Of a stretch of DNA of 64,000 nucleotides, positions 33,531-46,931 are shown piece by piece (positions within the stretch are counted from its first letter, which is position 1; each line of letters begins with the position of its first letter). The notes beneath the pieces are model-generated. The model saw only the letters and a list, made by a program, of their open reading frames with translations. It did no database searches and was not told the origin of the DNA. The stretch covers positions 62,001 through 126,000 of the forward strand of contig JAHLKG010000024.1 in the NCBI GenBank assembly GCA_025526995.1, read 5' to 3'. Source of the stretch: Powellomyces hirtus. Taxonomy: Eukaryota; Chytridiomycota; Chytridiomycetes; Spizellomycetales; Powellomycetaceae. Position numbers and translations under genes: made by a program.

Positions 33531-34199
33531 TCACACCCGTTTGAGCTCCATGTAAGCAAACCAAGTGCTGAAGGCCCACGCCGCAACGCTGAAGAAACTA
33601 TGAAACAGAACGAAAAACCGTTGGATCAACGCAGAGTTTACAAAATGCCCGAAGAAGGGCAAGCGGCGCGGAGAAGCCAACTCTTGCTCTTACCCAAAAG
33701 CGACGGATGTGCCTTTTGCACTGCACTTTACGCTGCAGCTGTCAGCAGCCAGCGCCACGCTCCCAGCGAAAAAGAACAAAGTCCAGATACCACTAATGGC
33801 AGTCTCGGCATAAGCCCAAACTCTGGAACCGTAAACGGCGACTGGACGTATAAAATACACGGCGAGGATGCCACTCGTAAATAGCCACCCCATCACGCCG
33901 GTGAAGACCATGAAACTGGCTGGTGAAGACCCGGTCCCATACGATGCCGCAGCTGAGAACACGATCAAAGAAAAGAACCATTCAGCAATGCGCAGCAACG
34001 TGGAAGGCTGTCGCAGGGTTGCTCTACACAAATTGTGACAGAAGGACAGATTAGAATCTCAACATGAACAGCGGATCTGGATCTTCCCACGCGTCCGGTT
34101 AACTCACCCGTGGCCCAGTCCAGCTGGTGGAATAGAATATGGCGACGTTCCCGTTGGCAGCGGCGCGCCAGTCGGTTGATGCATATTGTATTCTGACAT
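33531..34199 (-). CDS. MARVEL-type four-helix membrane protein
   Basis: Start ATG 34199 (MSEYNMHQPTGAPLPTGTSP). The N-terminal tail is Pro/Tyr-rich and cytosolic. An intron after GLGHG leads to ATLRQPSTLLRIAEWFFSLI, with four helices: WFFSLIVFSAAASYG, FMVFTGVMGWLFTSGILAVY, AETAISGIWTLFFFAGSVAL, and, after a last intron (donor just past TSVAFG), FFSVAAWAFSTWFAYMELKR. LR..E..FS..VFS and the short charged turn between helices fit the MARVEL superfamily (Nce102, synaptogyrin-like). Such proteins organise membrane domains or vesicles. About 160 aa, normal size. Confidence 0.72.
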
Positions 34200-34963
34200 T
34201 TTCGAGCGATATCGACCACGAGCAGTGTGGGTTCGAGAATATTTATAAACGAGGTGGGTGACGAACCTACTTTTACACGAGGTTAAAATTGCCAAGGCCG
34301 AAGCTGCGCACAACTTGAACGACGCGCTGGCGTGTGCAATCTACATTAAGGCCCATAGCCACGCGGGATTATGTCAGTCATCGCACCTGGACATCACCAC
34401 ACAATGTCTCACACACCGATCTGCCTAATCTCGCCGTTTTATGAACTGATGTACTCTGCTCACATTGAGAGTATCCTTTATGGTAGCTGCCTTCCTTCCT
34501 GTTTTATTCGATCACTGGAAGGCTAAGGAATCGCGCCCAAAATACAGCCTTCCGCGATAGAGTATGATGGCAGATAGCCATTTGCGGTAGTATTATTAAG
34601 CATACCTTGGAGTTGACAGCATTTTCATGTGAGTAGATACCATGGCATCTGAAATCGATGGTTTCGTGCGTAAATGAGTTTGCCGGGCTTGACTGGACGT
34701 TTGGAATGTCTGATAGCGTGTGGCTTGTGTGCGCAGCAGACGCGTGGCCGTGTTCTTCACGCTGTCAGTGCATCACCCCACTTTCACCTGGTCTTCGCTT
34801 TTCTCCGTCTCACCGTGGAAAGGTCTGTTGTAGATTAGAAAATTAACCGCGGAACAGAATTTATGGGAAAAAAAATATAATGTGCCGGCATGCTATATGA
34901 GTGAGAAAGGCGGGCAGCGTTGTTCTATGCCTATGCGAGTATTTGGCAACGACACTTTTCGCA
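34200..34963. other. Divergent intergenic region, MARVEL / P450
   Basis: 0.76 kb between divergent genes. AT-rich with A-tracts just before the P450 start. No supported gene. Confidence 0.4.
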
Positions 34964-36520
34964 ATGGGGCTATTGACAGTAGCAGCACTGACCTTCGGTG
35001 TTCTGCTTGTGCGGTACCTATACCAAGTACTCGCTCTGCACAAAGTCCGAGTGAATTCAACAACCGGCAAGCTTGTTCCTCCTGAACTGCCGGACCTTAT
35101 TCCGATCCTCGGTCCTCTGACAGGCTTGAGCTATTTGCTTGACCCCCTGGCATTCGTCCAAGCCAACCATGCGCGATTCGGAGATATATTTTCGTGTACT
35201 GTGCTGGGAAAGACGCTGACGTTTGTCAGAGGGCAGCCGCTAATTCAGGCGTACGCTTCCGCTAGCGAATCAGAGCTGTCGCTTTTGGAAGCTTACAAGG
35301 TCATATTGGGAAAGCTGGTCGGCCCCGACGTGTTCCAGAAAATTGGGAGAGAAATCTACTCAGCGCTATCCGCTTCCCGCGTGGAGAAGATTCTGCCCGT
35401 GTTGACTTCGATGTCGGTGAAAGAAGTGGATAGAGCATTCAGTCAGGCAGAACGAGGTGTAATCGACATTGCCGAGTTCATTAACGTGACGGTTGTGAAA
35501 ATTGCGGTAACTGTTTTGTGCTCGGAGGACACATCGCGGAACTTTTCTGATCAGCTCGCCAAAGATCTTAATTTGCTCCAATCTGATCATTCCACACTGG
35601 CGATCATCGCAAATTGGGAGACGGCGACGACTCGGCGACGAGCGGCTGCAAAAGAACGCATTTTAACCACGTTCCGCAATGTTGCGCTGGAACATCTGAA
35701 GAAGCTCAAAGCGGGAGAGAATTGTGAAGGATTTGTATCGTACCTCATTCATTACCGATTTGGTACTGAGAAGCCTTCCGGTAACCCGGAGAGCACGTCG
35801 CTGCCTCACCCTTTCGTTCCCCGCGAGATGGACCAAGAAGAATACAAGTCGAATATGAACGGCCTCGTTTTGCTTTTGTACGGAATGGTGTTCGGTGCAC
35901 ACACAAACACGGTGATGTCAACACTCTCCATCCTGCTGGATCTGCTGCAGAGCCCCGAGACGCTGCGTGCGGTGCTGGATGAGGCCGACTCGCTCCCGGG
36001 CTTGACATCACCAGGCTTTTCTCTAAAGAACCATGTACAATTGAATCGCGCATGCACCGAAAGTTGGCGTCTGAGATCGGCTGGGGGGCTTTGGCGTCGA
36101 GTGCGGGGAGATCAATTCTCTCTCGGGGAGTATTCATTGAAAAAGGGCACACTAGTGAGCATCAACCAAGGAGTGATAAACCAAGATCAGACGCTCTACG
36201 CCGCGGAAACCATCTCGTTTGACCCCACACGCTATGGGCGGACCGACGGAAAGCCGCTTGACATGGATCCCTTGACTCAGAGCCCGTCGACTTCAGCAAA
36301 GAACGTGGAAAGCACATCGTTCGGAATCGGACGGCACCTCTGTCCCGGGAGACTTTTGGCATACCGGATCGTGGGCTGCATTGTGTTGAGTATTTTGCGC
36401 TACGACATGACAATTGTCAAGGCTCCATCGCGCTGGGCTCGTTTACCCATTGCTGGAATCGACCGAGCAATTGGAGATTCCCACTTGAGGATTGGCCAGA
36501 AGATCAGGGGCACATCCTAA
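34964..36520 (+). CDS. Cytochrome P450, single exon
   Basis: Haem monooxygenase anchored to the ER. Start ATG 34964 (MGLLTVAALTFGVLLVRYLY, the membrane anchor); the open frame upstream has only a GTG. The proline hinge is LVPPELPDLIPILGPLTG. The I-helix is FGAHTNT (~310-316), the K-helix ExxR is ESWRLR (~366-370), and the haem-binding loop is FGIGRHLCPGR with Cys ~460. All are intact. Length 518 aa. Sequence around the loop and the PPELPDLIP start resemble the CYP7/CYP51-like branch (sterol or fatty-acid substrates), but the substrate cannot be assigned. Coding in one exon is notable beside intron-rich neighbours. Confidence 0.87.
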   Translation: MGLLTVAALTFGVLLVRYLYQVLALHKVRVNSTTGKLVPPELPDLIPILGPLTGLSYLLDPLAFVQANHARFGDIFSCTVLGKTLTFVRGQPLIQAYASASESELSLLEAYKVILGKLVGPDVFQKIGREIYSALSASRVEKILPVLTSMSVKEVDRAFSQAERGVIDIAEFINVTVVKIAVTVLCSEDTSRNFSDQLAKDLNLLQSDHSTLAIIANWETATTRRRAAAKERILTTFRNVALEHLKKLKAGENCEGFVSYLIHYRFGTEKPSGNPESTSLPHPFVPREMDQEEYKSNMNGLVLLLYGMVFGAHTNTVMSTLSILLDLLQSPETLRAVLDEADSLPGLTSPGFSLKNHVQLNRACTESWRLRSAGGLWRRVRGDQFSLGEYSLKKGTLVSINQGVINQDQTLYAAETISFDPTRYGRTDGKPLDMDPLTQSPSTSAKNVESTSFGIGRHLCPGRLLAYRIVGCIVLSILRYDMTIVKAPSRWARLPIAGIDRAIGDSHLRIGQKIRGTS

Positions 36521-37516
36521 GCGCTTTGAGTATGGGGATCCTGGCCGTTGACTATCGGTCGTGAAGAACACCTGCTATGAAAAGCGGACTTGTTCAAATT
36601 GGAGGACCGGAGTGGTCAAGACAGTTTGCGATGGCACAATCGCTGCTTCTTTCTTTGTGTATCTACTTCTTACTCGTGGACATCATTGAGTTGTCACAAA
36701 ATATGAGTAGAATTAATAATCTAAGGTGTGCAACATCAGCTTCCCATCTAAAATGATGGACCCAAGGGGCGTTCATGGTGGCATGTTCAGAAACAATACT
36801 ACTGTACCTCCTAAGGTCACTTTGCAGATTCTTTGGAGGACGGGAGCCGAGCATCTCATTCTTACCGAGCACGGGCGGAAGCAACACATAGTAGATAGGC
36901 CTACACACTCGTAATCGCTTTGAAAAGCATAGCGTGGCATTCATGAGCATTGGTCTTCGCCTTGACTTTTTGTATTTTGCTACAAATATTGCGGGACTTC
37001 AAGATGAATCACCAACTTCGTTTCTCTCCTGACATTTTCTCTGGATATAAAAGCTTTTCTTTTTTGAAAATCCACCTTCGCTGCTCTGTTCCGCCACCCT
37101 CGGCACGTCAGGGTCGGTCCAACGCAGCCTCTGAAACACTCTCAGGAGTCCAGGTATTAACACTACACGTAATATGGTGTGTTTGTCACCCAAACCACAT
37201 GTTCTCGATGGGTAACTTCTCCTCCCTCTCCCATGGTCAGCGAGCCCTGACAAATAAAATCGTTAGTCAAGAATGGGCATTTCAAATTCACCTCGCGTTG
37301 TGGGGAGAAGGACCGTCTGTGGGGTCTCCTGATTCTAGTCTCTGCTCGTTTTCGTCATACTTTTTTTCGCAGTGCTGGTGACTGTGCCGCTGCCCTTTCG
37401 CCTCGCAACTTGCCTTGGTCGTTTGGGATCCAAGTAGGAACGGCCCTGGAGACATCACCCATTTCGCAGTTTTTCACACCCGATCCCCCCTCATTCCCTG
37501 CTCGGCATCAACCGCT
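36521..37516. other. Intergenic, P450 to ABCE1
   Basis: About 1 kb. Open frames on both strands without domains. The last ~150 bp is pyrimidine-rich and probably the ABCE1 leader/promoter. Confidence 0.45.
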
Positions 37517-39603
<2,087 letters not shown>

Positions 39604-40080
39604 ATCGCTGCGCGTCTGATACAACTCATAAACGGAAATGAGCATTTGTGTTTAGCTGCTGCACGCAAAATGGGGGGAGAGAACCTAAGAATCTGCCCTT
39701 CAACCGCTATAGACAGACCTTGGGCCCTTATCTCATGAAGCCCTTGACGTCGCGGGGAGCTGCCCCTCCCAATTTACCAAGGGTTTTTGCATGTCGCATG
39801 CCCACCCTGTTTTTTATGTTTGTTTTTCTCAACATTGTCACTGTACATTATTCTTCTTCCGTCGTGCATGCTTTGAGGTTTCCGGTAACCGGTAAAGTCG
39901 CGTGGCTAAGCCCCCAACTGGTTGAAATGACGCCCGAACTCGCTGGAACCTCCCAGAAACGAGCGACATCCCAGCGATCTCACTACTTGCCATTCCCAAA
40001 AAGCAACTCGACTTGTATTTACTGCACTGCAGAGGACTCTCGGCATCCCATCCTTTACATTCATAGCCACACCTTGCAAG
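39604..40080. other. Intergenic, ABCE1 to Hikeshi
   Basis: 0.48 kb between co-directional genes. No supported gene; an open frame at 39648-40181 is a shadow overlapping the Hikeshi leader. Confidence 0.45.
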
Positions 40081-41372
40081 ATGTTCGGGTGCATAGTAGC
40101 CGGACGGCTGGTAAGTGTTCCAAAGGAAGCTTCCGACTCTATCGCAACGAAACGGCGCCATGCACGAACCGTATAGTCTAATAACGACTCTTGACTCTCT
40201 CATTCTAGGTGCAAACGAATATGGAGCAAGGTTAGTTCTTGTAAACAGACAAATATCAGACTGCCCCCCGCTGGGGGTCGTTTTGTGACGTTGCATGCTG
40301 GGCGAGAAGTGAAGGCGGCAAATGTAAATGAAACTCACAAATATTTCAGTTGATGCAACAAAGGTAGTTTATCATGAACAGGCATGTCGTTCTTTTGGGA
40401 CGGGGGCGTGACTCTCTCCGCGTTGCACAGTACATATTTGAACTGGAGGACCCGGAATCTATCAACCATATTGGTATGTGACTATTGCGGCAATGAAGTC
40501 GCAGAGTGGTCTTGCTTGTATGCTCACCATGAGGCTGTTTCTGATTTTCTATCGTTAACAGTTGCGTTTATGACTGGAGTACAAGCCTTCCCACCAGGCT
40601 ACGCGGCCACTGTCCATTTTCTCTGGTTTGTACTCACCAAAATCTCACAGTTATCAAACCACCACTAATCTCGTCCACATCAGGCCATCACCTAACACCA
40701 ACCCCCAATGGCAGCTCCTCGGAATGCTATCCAATGAAAAACCATCTGCTATTTTCCGCCTGGGCGGCAACAAAACCGTCGCATCCGCCTTCATCAATTC
40801 AAACGGCATGGTGGACGACACGCTGATGACGCCCGGAGTATTGGCTACCTTCCCGGCAAAACTCGGAATATCGGTGGAGCCCGTGGAAGTAGTTGCTGCG
40901 CAAATAAGTCAGATGCCCACCCCGGCAAAGACGGCTGCTACGTCGTCGGCTCTGGTGAAGAATGTGGATCCGTTGCAGTTAACTACGAAGATTTTGGAGA
41001 GTAAGTGTTCAAAGCAAACATCGCATGGACGTGTACTTACGGGCTGTCTCGGCGCTTTTTCAGGTCTGTACAATTACTGCTCGAGCTTTGCGGGACCGTT
41101 GCCGGATATGTCATCAGCACTGTTTGGGAGGGATTGGGGATCTACGTTCATTCCACTAAAGGTATTGCTGCTCATCCCCCATAATCTACCGGCCGCATGA
41201 GCCACTCATACATCAACTGTTGTCTCTCTCAGGCTCTGCAAGATTGGTAAAAACTAGCTCGACGTTCTTTTTTTGATGAACCTGCTGAGTTTGATTCGTA
41301 TTTAGGTATGCCTTAATGCAACGGAAACTGAAAGCGGACCCGTCCGGTAGCAGTATTCTTCGCGCAGATTAG
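40081..41372 (+). CDS. OPI10: Hikeshi/Opi10 (Hsp70 nuclear import factor)
   Basis: Carries Hsp70 into the nucleus under heat stress by binding FG nucleoporins. Start ATG 40081 (MFGCIVAGRL, the family's conserved opening), with small exons joined by splice phase: VQTNMEQ; DATK; YIFELEDPESINHI; AFMTGVQAFPPGYAATVHFL; PNTNPQWQLLGMLSNEKPSA with IFRLGGN; AKLGISVEPVEVV; LYNYCSSFAGPLPD; ALQDW; and a last exon ending SSILRAD, stop 41370-41372. The order and spacing match human C11orf73/Hikeshi. Eight introns over 1.3 kb. An apparent stop in the third exon disappears when the GTAGTT..CACAG intron (about 40362-40430) is spliced. Confidence 0.88.
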
Positions 41373-41823
41373 TATCTGGATAGATCCACCTTGCGCAGAT
41401 GGCACGCCCAATCACACATCATACAAGTGGTGCGCCTGCGAGCCGGTTGAGATGGTACGTGGTGGGCACCGTATTTGCGAGCAACAGCACTCGCCGCTAG
41501 TGCACTTCGTGAAGTTGTAATTCCAGGCCACAGTCGCTGGCTTTTTGGTTCATTGATAATCTTTGGTTCGTTTTATGGCGATCGTGCGGCTACTGTTAAC
41601 AATACATCACATAACAGGTCCAATCAATGGTCAGACAATTGAGTAACTCTTGACGCGCGGAGCGACTGCGGGCTATTCATTAAACGGAAGCGTGCGTCTC
41701 CCGAGAGGTTTCCCGCCGTAACTTTGGAAACCGAGAAACATCACATGCAACCATCCCACCATCAATCACAAGAATGTCTCCATCTTCTGATTTGATCATA
41801 TATTTACAAGTGTACCCAGCATT
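41373..41823. other. Intergenic, convergent Hikeshi and RXT2
   Basis: 0.45 kb of 3'-flanking sequence without a supported gene. Confidence 0.45.
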
Positions 41824-42948
41824 CTATTGCTTCAGGTACGTCACTGGCAGCGAGGGTTTCTTTTGTGACGGCATAAGACGCTTCGCCAGAGCCTTCTTCT
41901 GCACATGCACTTGCATAAGCTTCTCCCTCGTGTCGCCTATCCGTTTCACAAATTCGTTACTGCAGCTGACCACGTCCTGCAAAGTGAAATATCAAAACCC
42001 GGTGTCACCAAACAGATGCTGTAGCTACTCCATGCACGTACCTGTAAGCTATCCTGCAACTCCTTCATGACTTCCGGCGGTACGAGCTCTTCCAAATCAA
42101 GGCTCTGGAAGAGAGGGTCGTCCTTTTGTATTACTTGAGCGAACCGGGCCATTGTTTTGTTGAACTCTTGTTCCTGCTCGACCATTGTCATGGCGGTTTG
42201 GGAGAGGATTTTGAGACTTCGTGTTCGGAGCGTGTGGGCGACGGAAGATACATTGGCAGCTTCGGAGGGCGAATCGGGCAGTGACCAGATTTCTGAACGG
42301 GATACAAGTCAGAGACGGTATTCCTGGTGAAGCTCATTGCTGGGCCATTTTCTGTGGTTTGTGATCATACCTTCGATATTGATATCTGCATATGGATCAT
42401 CTTCCTCCCTTCTTCGCTTCCCTTTACGCATGATTGCTCTCCGTTTGCCCAATTGTGCAAACTAACATACAAAAAACCAATCCCACATGCGAGGTATTGA
42501 GCAAAGGTGTCATTCATTCCCCCCACTACCCAAACCCCACACCAATCCCACAACACACCTCAAATTCCTCATCTATAGCATGAATCGTCCACAGTGTCGG
42601 TCTCGTTGGAACCACAGCGGGTTGTTCCAGGGTGCGTTTCAGCTTGTTGCCCCGGTTGAAGGGACGATAACTACGGGCGCCGTGGGCATCCTGGGGACTG
42701 GCTGAGGTGTCGGAATCGTCGACTGGACAAATACCGATTAGCATGTTAACAAACGGTGGAGTGTTGAGTAAAGAAAGGTCTGGGGAGAGGGGGGGGGGGG
42801 GGGAGAAGCTCGAAAGGCTTTCTTACATGTGTCCCTGGCCGGAGTTGCAGGGTGGGATCTGTGGGACGCAGTGAGATTAGTTTGGTCGAGTCGGAGCGGT
42901 GCAGGAAGCAGAAAACCGTGTGGCTTTATGAACATACGTTATGGACAT
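41824..42948 (-). CDS. RXT2: Rxt2-like subunit of the Rpd3L histone deacetylase complex
   Basis: Start ATG 42948 (MSIT), then short exons: SHPATPARD; DDSDTSASPQDAHGARSYRP with FNRGNKLKRTLEQ; then, after a long intron, MRKGKRRREEDDPYADINIE; then WSLPDSPSEAANVSSVAHTL with TRSLKILSQTAMTMVEQEQE; and a last exon VKRIGDTREKLMQVHVQKKA, ending SLPVTYLKQ. The NRGNKLKR core and the basic 'KRRREEDDPY' segment with a following helical region are characteristic of fungal RXT2. The protein is nuclear and probably forms a helical hairpin in the complex. Exon junctions around 42390-42580 are the least certain. A 15-nt run of G lies in one intron. Confidence 0.72.
42789..42803 (+). repeat. Homopolymer run of 15 G
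   Basis: Fifteen consecutive G (C on the coding strand) near the 5' part of an RXT2 intron. Such a tract can fold as a quadruplex and often varies in length. It does not touch coding sequence in the model given here. Confidence 0.75.
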
Positions 42949-44254
42949 TCTGCAACCGTCCCTTGCGGATTTCTATGGTAAAGTGGAGATGTCGGGGCAG
43001 GGCAATTTTGGAATAAGGTTGGGCAATGAGCGCGTAAAGAAGCAGCGCGGTCAGCCGGGGGTCTTGCATTCTCGCCTATAAAGCCTACCCGACTCCAGTT
43101 CCAGCGGGGAATGCGCACGAGCAGTTTTCATTACAACGTCAGGCGTTCAGTTGCCCCCGCGCTTTGCATCGCTATTTGCAGTTGTCTGCACCGGGTGGGG
43201 GACTTCATCATCCTCTTGCCATATATCTCAGTATTGTGGGAGTAAACATATCTGCCTTCCATGGAATAGTGGTAGGCATTGCGATGTGCTCCGGCCAGGG
43301 AAGCAGTGTGCTCCCATTTCGGGAGGAGAATACCTCGACTATTGAGTTCATATAGTCCCAAAACTTTGCCTCGGGAAAACCGATGTGGTCAGTGTCCTTG
43401 GCAGTCAAAATAATACAATCGAAGCCTTCCGATTTCATACGCCAATCTGCGGAATACACCTTCCAAGCTGAAACGATCGGAAATTCTGCTGGCTGATAGA
43501 ATGCTCTTATCCGTGAAGCGACGGTTTAAAATGAGCTGAGATTTTAAACGTCGATCATGAGCATCTAATCTCCTTGATTGAAAGATGGACCAACTATAAT
43601 GCAATCCCGGTCAACACTAGGGTTATTCTCCAGTGTCGAAGAGGCTTGACAGTAGTCCCTAATCGGATGGGGGGAGACGTCGCACCGTGGAATTGGCAGA
43701 ATGGATGCGGGATGGCCATGGCAGAAATGGCGGTGCGAAAGACGCTCGGAATCTTTGAGCCGTCACACAAAATAGAACGACTCCAAAACGTTCCCGAACT
43801 AAACCTTCTCTCATGGCTTAGTTGATGTTCATCTGGTCGATGTTTATCTGGTCACGACACCACGGTCCAGAGACTCCTCCATTCTACGATTGCCTCTGCT
43901 CGGCTGACTCATAGATAACACACCTTCTCGCCTCGCTATTTTTGAGGGGGTGGCGGCGGCGTTCTGGGCTCCGAAGAGGCGAACGCGCGCGTGCTGCGCA
44001 CAACGCTTTCCACGCGTTATTTTTGGGCGATGGGCGGAACACCCATCTATTTTTGGACTCTGTTTACTCTATCCTAGTGAGATGAAAGCCTCACCAAACC
44101 ACCCGCATATAACTACTTTAACCCGGTGGAAGGTCACAACCCCCCTCTTTTCCAAACCACGCCAATCCAAATAATATCCACCGCAACACAACTCTCGTAG
44201 CAGCACACATATCCCACCTCCCACATCAATCCCCCATTCGAACACACACACATC
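42949..44254. other. Long divergent intergenic region, RXT2 / synaptobrevin
   Basis: 1.3 kb with one frame of possible coding character at 43208-43459 minus (residues SEGFDCIILTAKDTDHIGFP then EAKFWDYMNS). It could be an exon of a small or broken gene, but no start, partner exon or family could be fixed. The rest shows no clear feature. Confidence 0.35.
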
Positions 44255-44664
44255 ATGTCCAACACCAAGGGCGGAGAGTCCCCTAACAAGACCGCGGCCG
44301 TGCAGGGCCAGGTGGACGAGGTCATTGGGATAATGCACAACAATATTGAGAAAGTCATGCAGCGGGGGGAACGCCTCGAGTCCCTGCAGAACAAGACGGA
44401 TGATCTCCAGCAGGGCGCGTTGCAGTTCAAGAGGGGGGCGACCAAAGTGAGGCGACAAATGTGAGTAAACTAATGACATGACTGTTTTATTCCACTGGCT
44501 GAGTTTTTTTGGGAACGTGGTTCTGATAAGCTTTCTCTGAATTGTTAGGTGGTGGAAAGACCTGAAACTCAAACTCATCATCGCCGCCATCGTCATTGTC
44601 ATCTTGATCATCATCATCGTGCCAATCGCGACCTCGATCAAATCCAACACCCCAGAGTCTTGAG
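44255..44664 (+). CDS. Synaptobrevin/VAMP v-SNARE (Snc1/2-like)
   Basis: R-SNARE for exocytic or endosomal vesicle fusion. Start ATG 44255. The SNARE helix reads QGQVDEVIGIMHNNIEKVMQ then RGERLESLQNKTDDL, with Arg (RGERLE) at the ionic zero layer. It continues through AGE-type GALQFKRGATKVRRQM. A 79-91 nt intron splits Met/Trp (about 44462-44549), and the tail anchor LIIAAIVIVILIIIIVPIAT spans the membrane. It ends KSNTPES. About 109 aa, the normal size. Complete and intact. Confidence 0.9.
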
Positions 44665-45338
44665 ACTCTTGAGGGCTCCTTGTGGACATCCCTCTTATTC
44701 CCCGAGATCGAGACAGCTTATGTTTTTGTTCTGTGCTTCGTGATATAGAGCCACCCAATTTTCTTCTAATGGTAGCGCGGAATGTGGAACTACTACTTGT
44801 TCTCTCTTTCATCAAAATATGTTGCGGATGGGAGGGGATTCTTCACTCATAATATATCAGCGCGTTTCTTATCGTCGAGAGCTATTGCTTTAAACCTATT
44901 GCACATCTTCCCGTGCCCCCCATATCATTCCGGTTCAGTAGCTCTCCAATGTGGTGCAGGGGGTTTTCCGCTGTCCGGACCCAGTCCGCCATTGTGCGGA
45001 CGTTATCCGCTAGCCTCATCATTACTCTCTTCTTTTATGATACTAATCAATGAAAGAACAACGTCCGCCATATCTTGCGCCACATATGGTGAGTTGGTCC
45101 GACCCAACTGTCCCCGAACGGAAAAGGAAGTTTTCTCAGGCCATCCGAAGCTACAGCATCTGCAAATCTGAGCATTTGATATCGCTCAAATCGGCCCTTG
45201 GGGGGTTAGCAGAAATGCTCAAAACAGAATCAATCCCAATTTACAATGCGACGACGGAAGGTTATGAAACTAGGAATCTATATATGAAAATCATAATTGT
45301 GTAACAAAAATCAGCGGAACGTTCCCGAAATATCCACG
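44665..45338. other. Intergenic, convergent synaptobrevin and EMC2
   Basis: 0.67 kb of 3' flanks. Open frames occur but none has a recognisable product. Confidence 0.4.
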
Positions 45339-46292
45339 CTATGTAGACAGCCAGCTCTTGACCACCGTGTTAATCATCGGATATTCTGGCGCGGCTTCCG
45401 TATACAGCGCCGACAACCGATCGTTCGCAAGTTTGCTCAGTGCAGTGATCGTCTCCGGATCCACAACATCCACTTCATCGCCCTCCCTGGTCACCGACAC
45501 CACCTTCTTGGCATTCTTCCCTCCAGTCGCTGCTCCCTTCTCCTTGCCCTGTCCCGCCAGAACAGCCGCTGTGGCGACCCGCAAGCCACACAGCGCCCGC
45601 ACATTATCCCGACACAGCTCCAACGCCGCACAGTAGTACTTTACGGCCTGGTCAAATTTTCCCAAAGTGTAGAGTAACTCAGCGTATCGGACGTGGTACA
45701 GATGGTTCTGGGGTCGCAGCATCAACAGTTCCTCAAAGCAGAATGCCGCCTGCTGCAACATATTTTCCTCCAAATACAGCGCCGCCAACTCAGTCCACCC
45801 CTCCACGTCTTGCATAAATGCATCAACGTAAACGACCAACCGCTCGATCGCCTCGGTCCGCTTTCCCTGAGATACCAGCACCGCCACCAATCGCTTATGG
45901 ATCAGCACATTAACCTCGTCCTGCTCCAGCGCGGCATTGTAGATCTCTACCGCCCGGTCGAAATCCCCGTGCGATTCAGCCAGCAAACCGTGGAGCCGCT
46001 TCACCCGCACAGAACTGTCGTAGGAAAACCGCGACTCGATTTTGGTCAGCAGCGCTGAGGCGCCCCGGATGTCGCCCTTGTCGAGGCACGCCACAAACAC
46101 TTGTTCGAGAACCGCGAACCATTCGATCTCGGTCTCGCTGGTTTTGAGAAGTTCCAGCCCGAGAGTGACGACTTCGGTTGGGTCGTAGGCGTTGAAACCT
46201 TGCGCTGCCGTGATTCCGGGCTCGGAGAGGCCCATTCGTAGCGATGCGAGCTTCTGGCGGGCTTCCGCGGCATTGTAATTCGGTGGAGCCAT
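45339..46292 (-). CDS. EMC2: ER membrane protein complex subunit 2 (TPR)
   Basis: Cytosolic TPR subunit that scaffolds the EMC insertase. Start ATG 46292 (MAPPNYNAAEARQKLASLRM); the open frame continues upstream to 46430 but reads less like the family. 317 aa, single exon. Repeats include EWFAVLEQVFVACLDKGDIR, VKRLHGLLAESHGDFDRAVE with IYNAALEQDEVNVLIHKRLV, and the diagnostic EGWTELAALYLEENMLQQAA, FCFEELLMLRPQNHLYHVRY and AELLYTLGKFDQAVKYYCAA. The tail KSWLST follows a short helix. A Lys/Gly-rich insertion (KGAATGGKNAKK) precedes the last helices. EMC inserts tail-anchored proteins, such as the neighbouring SNARE, into the ER; the closeness is probably coincidence. Confidence 0.87.
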   Translation of the reverse strand: MAPPNYNAAEARQKLASLRMGLSEPGITAAQGFNAYDPTEVVTLGLELLKTSETEIEWFAVLEQVFVACLDKGDIRGASALLTKIESRFSYDSSVRVKRLHGLLAESHGDFDRAVEIYNAALEQDEVNVLIHKRLVAVLVSQGKRTEAIERLVVYVDAFMQDVEGWTELAALYLEENMLQQAAFCFEELLMLRPQNHLYHVRYAELLYTLGKFDQAVKYYCAALELCRDNVRALCGLRVATAAVLAGQGKEKGAATGGKNAKKVVSVTREGDEVDVVDPETITALSKLANDRLSALYTEAAPEYPMINTVVKSWLST

Positions 46293-46931
46293 GTAGCGTA
46301 ATCTGGATCCTATGAGGTTGATGCAGTTTGAGCAAGGCCCGGTCTTCTTTCCATTCTGACTGGGAGTTTGACCCAATGCCAGATCACTATAGGATGCGCT
46401 GTATCTTTTACCTGCTCTTCGCGATTTCAAGTATCTATGCTGGTTAGCGGTCGAAACTCGCGGAAACGTGTGTGCTCATTACAATACTTGTACTTGCTGC
46501 GCGCGACCCAGCAAAGCCACAGCCGTCACAAAAGCTCACCTCTCACCTCCGGGCCTCCCCTTTTCCCCAAAACCCTTTTCTACCACCTCCAAACTTTTTA
46601 TAACAACTTTCCTTAGTCTTCAAGAGACACGAAACCCGTCCACATCAAAACTGTCTCTTTGAGTCAGCCTTGACGACATCAATACGGACAACTTAGCCGG
46701 CTACAAATTGAGCTACCGAAAATCCACGACGCCCAACAGTTTCCTCATTACTCGGTCACGTCTACAGAACGAACCAATCGTTTGACAGTTCAGTAGATTC
46801 CATTCAGATCACTCCTCACCTCACTGCCTCTTTTCACGCATATATCACGCCGACTCTGGCTCCCGTGGACAAGACAGAAAAGGTTGTCGTAACGGTTAGG
46901 TAACCGCTTCTCGTTCCTTCCCGCGGTTTGC
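46293..46931. other. Divergent intergenic region, EMC2 / disordered protein
   Basis: 0.64 kb between divergent starts. No distinct element seen. Confidence 0.4.

Noticed and set aside
39648..40181. Open frame between ABCE1 and Hikeshi
   Set aside because: No domain, overlaps the Hikeshi first exon region and reads like random sequence.
40360..40440. Apparent stop codon in the Hikeshi third exon
   Set aside because: A GTAGTT..CACAG intron removes it in phase and restores the conserved YIFELEDPESINHI block.
44069..44815. Long minus-strand open frame opposite synaptobrevin
   Set aside because: It overlaps a clear SNARE gene and has no domain; a shadow frame.
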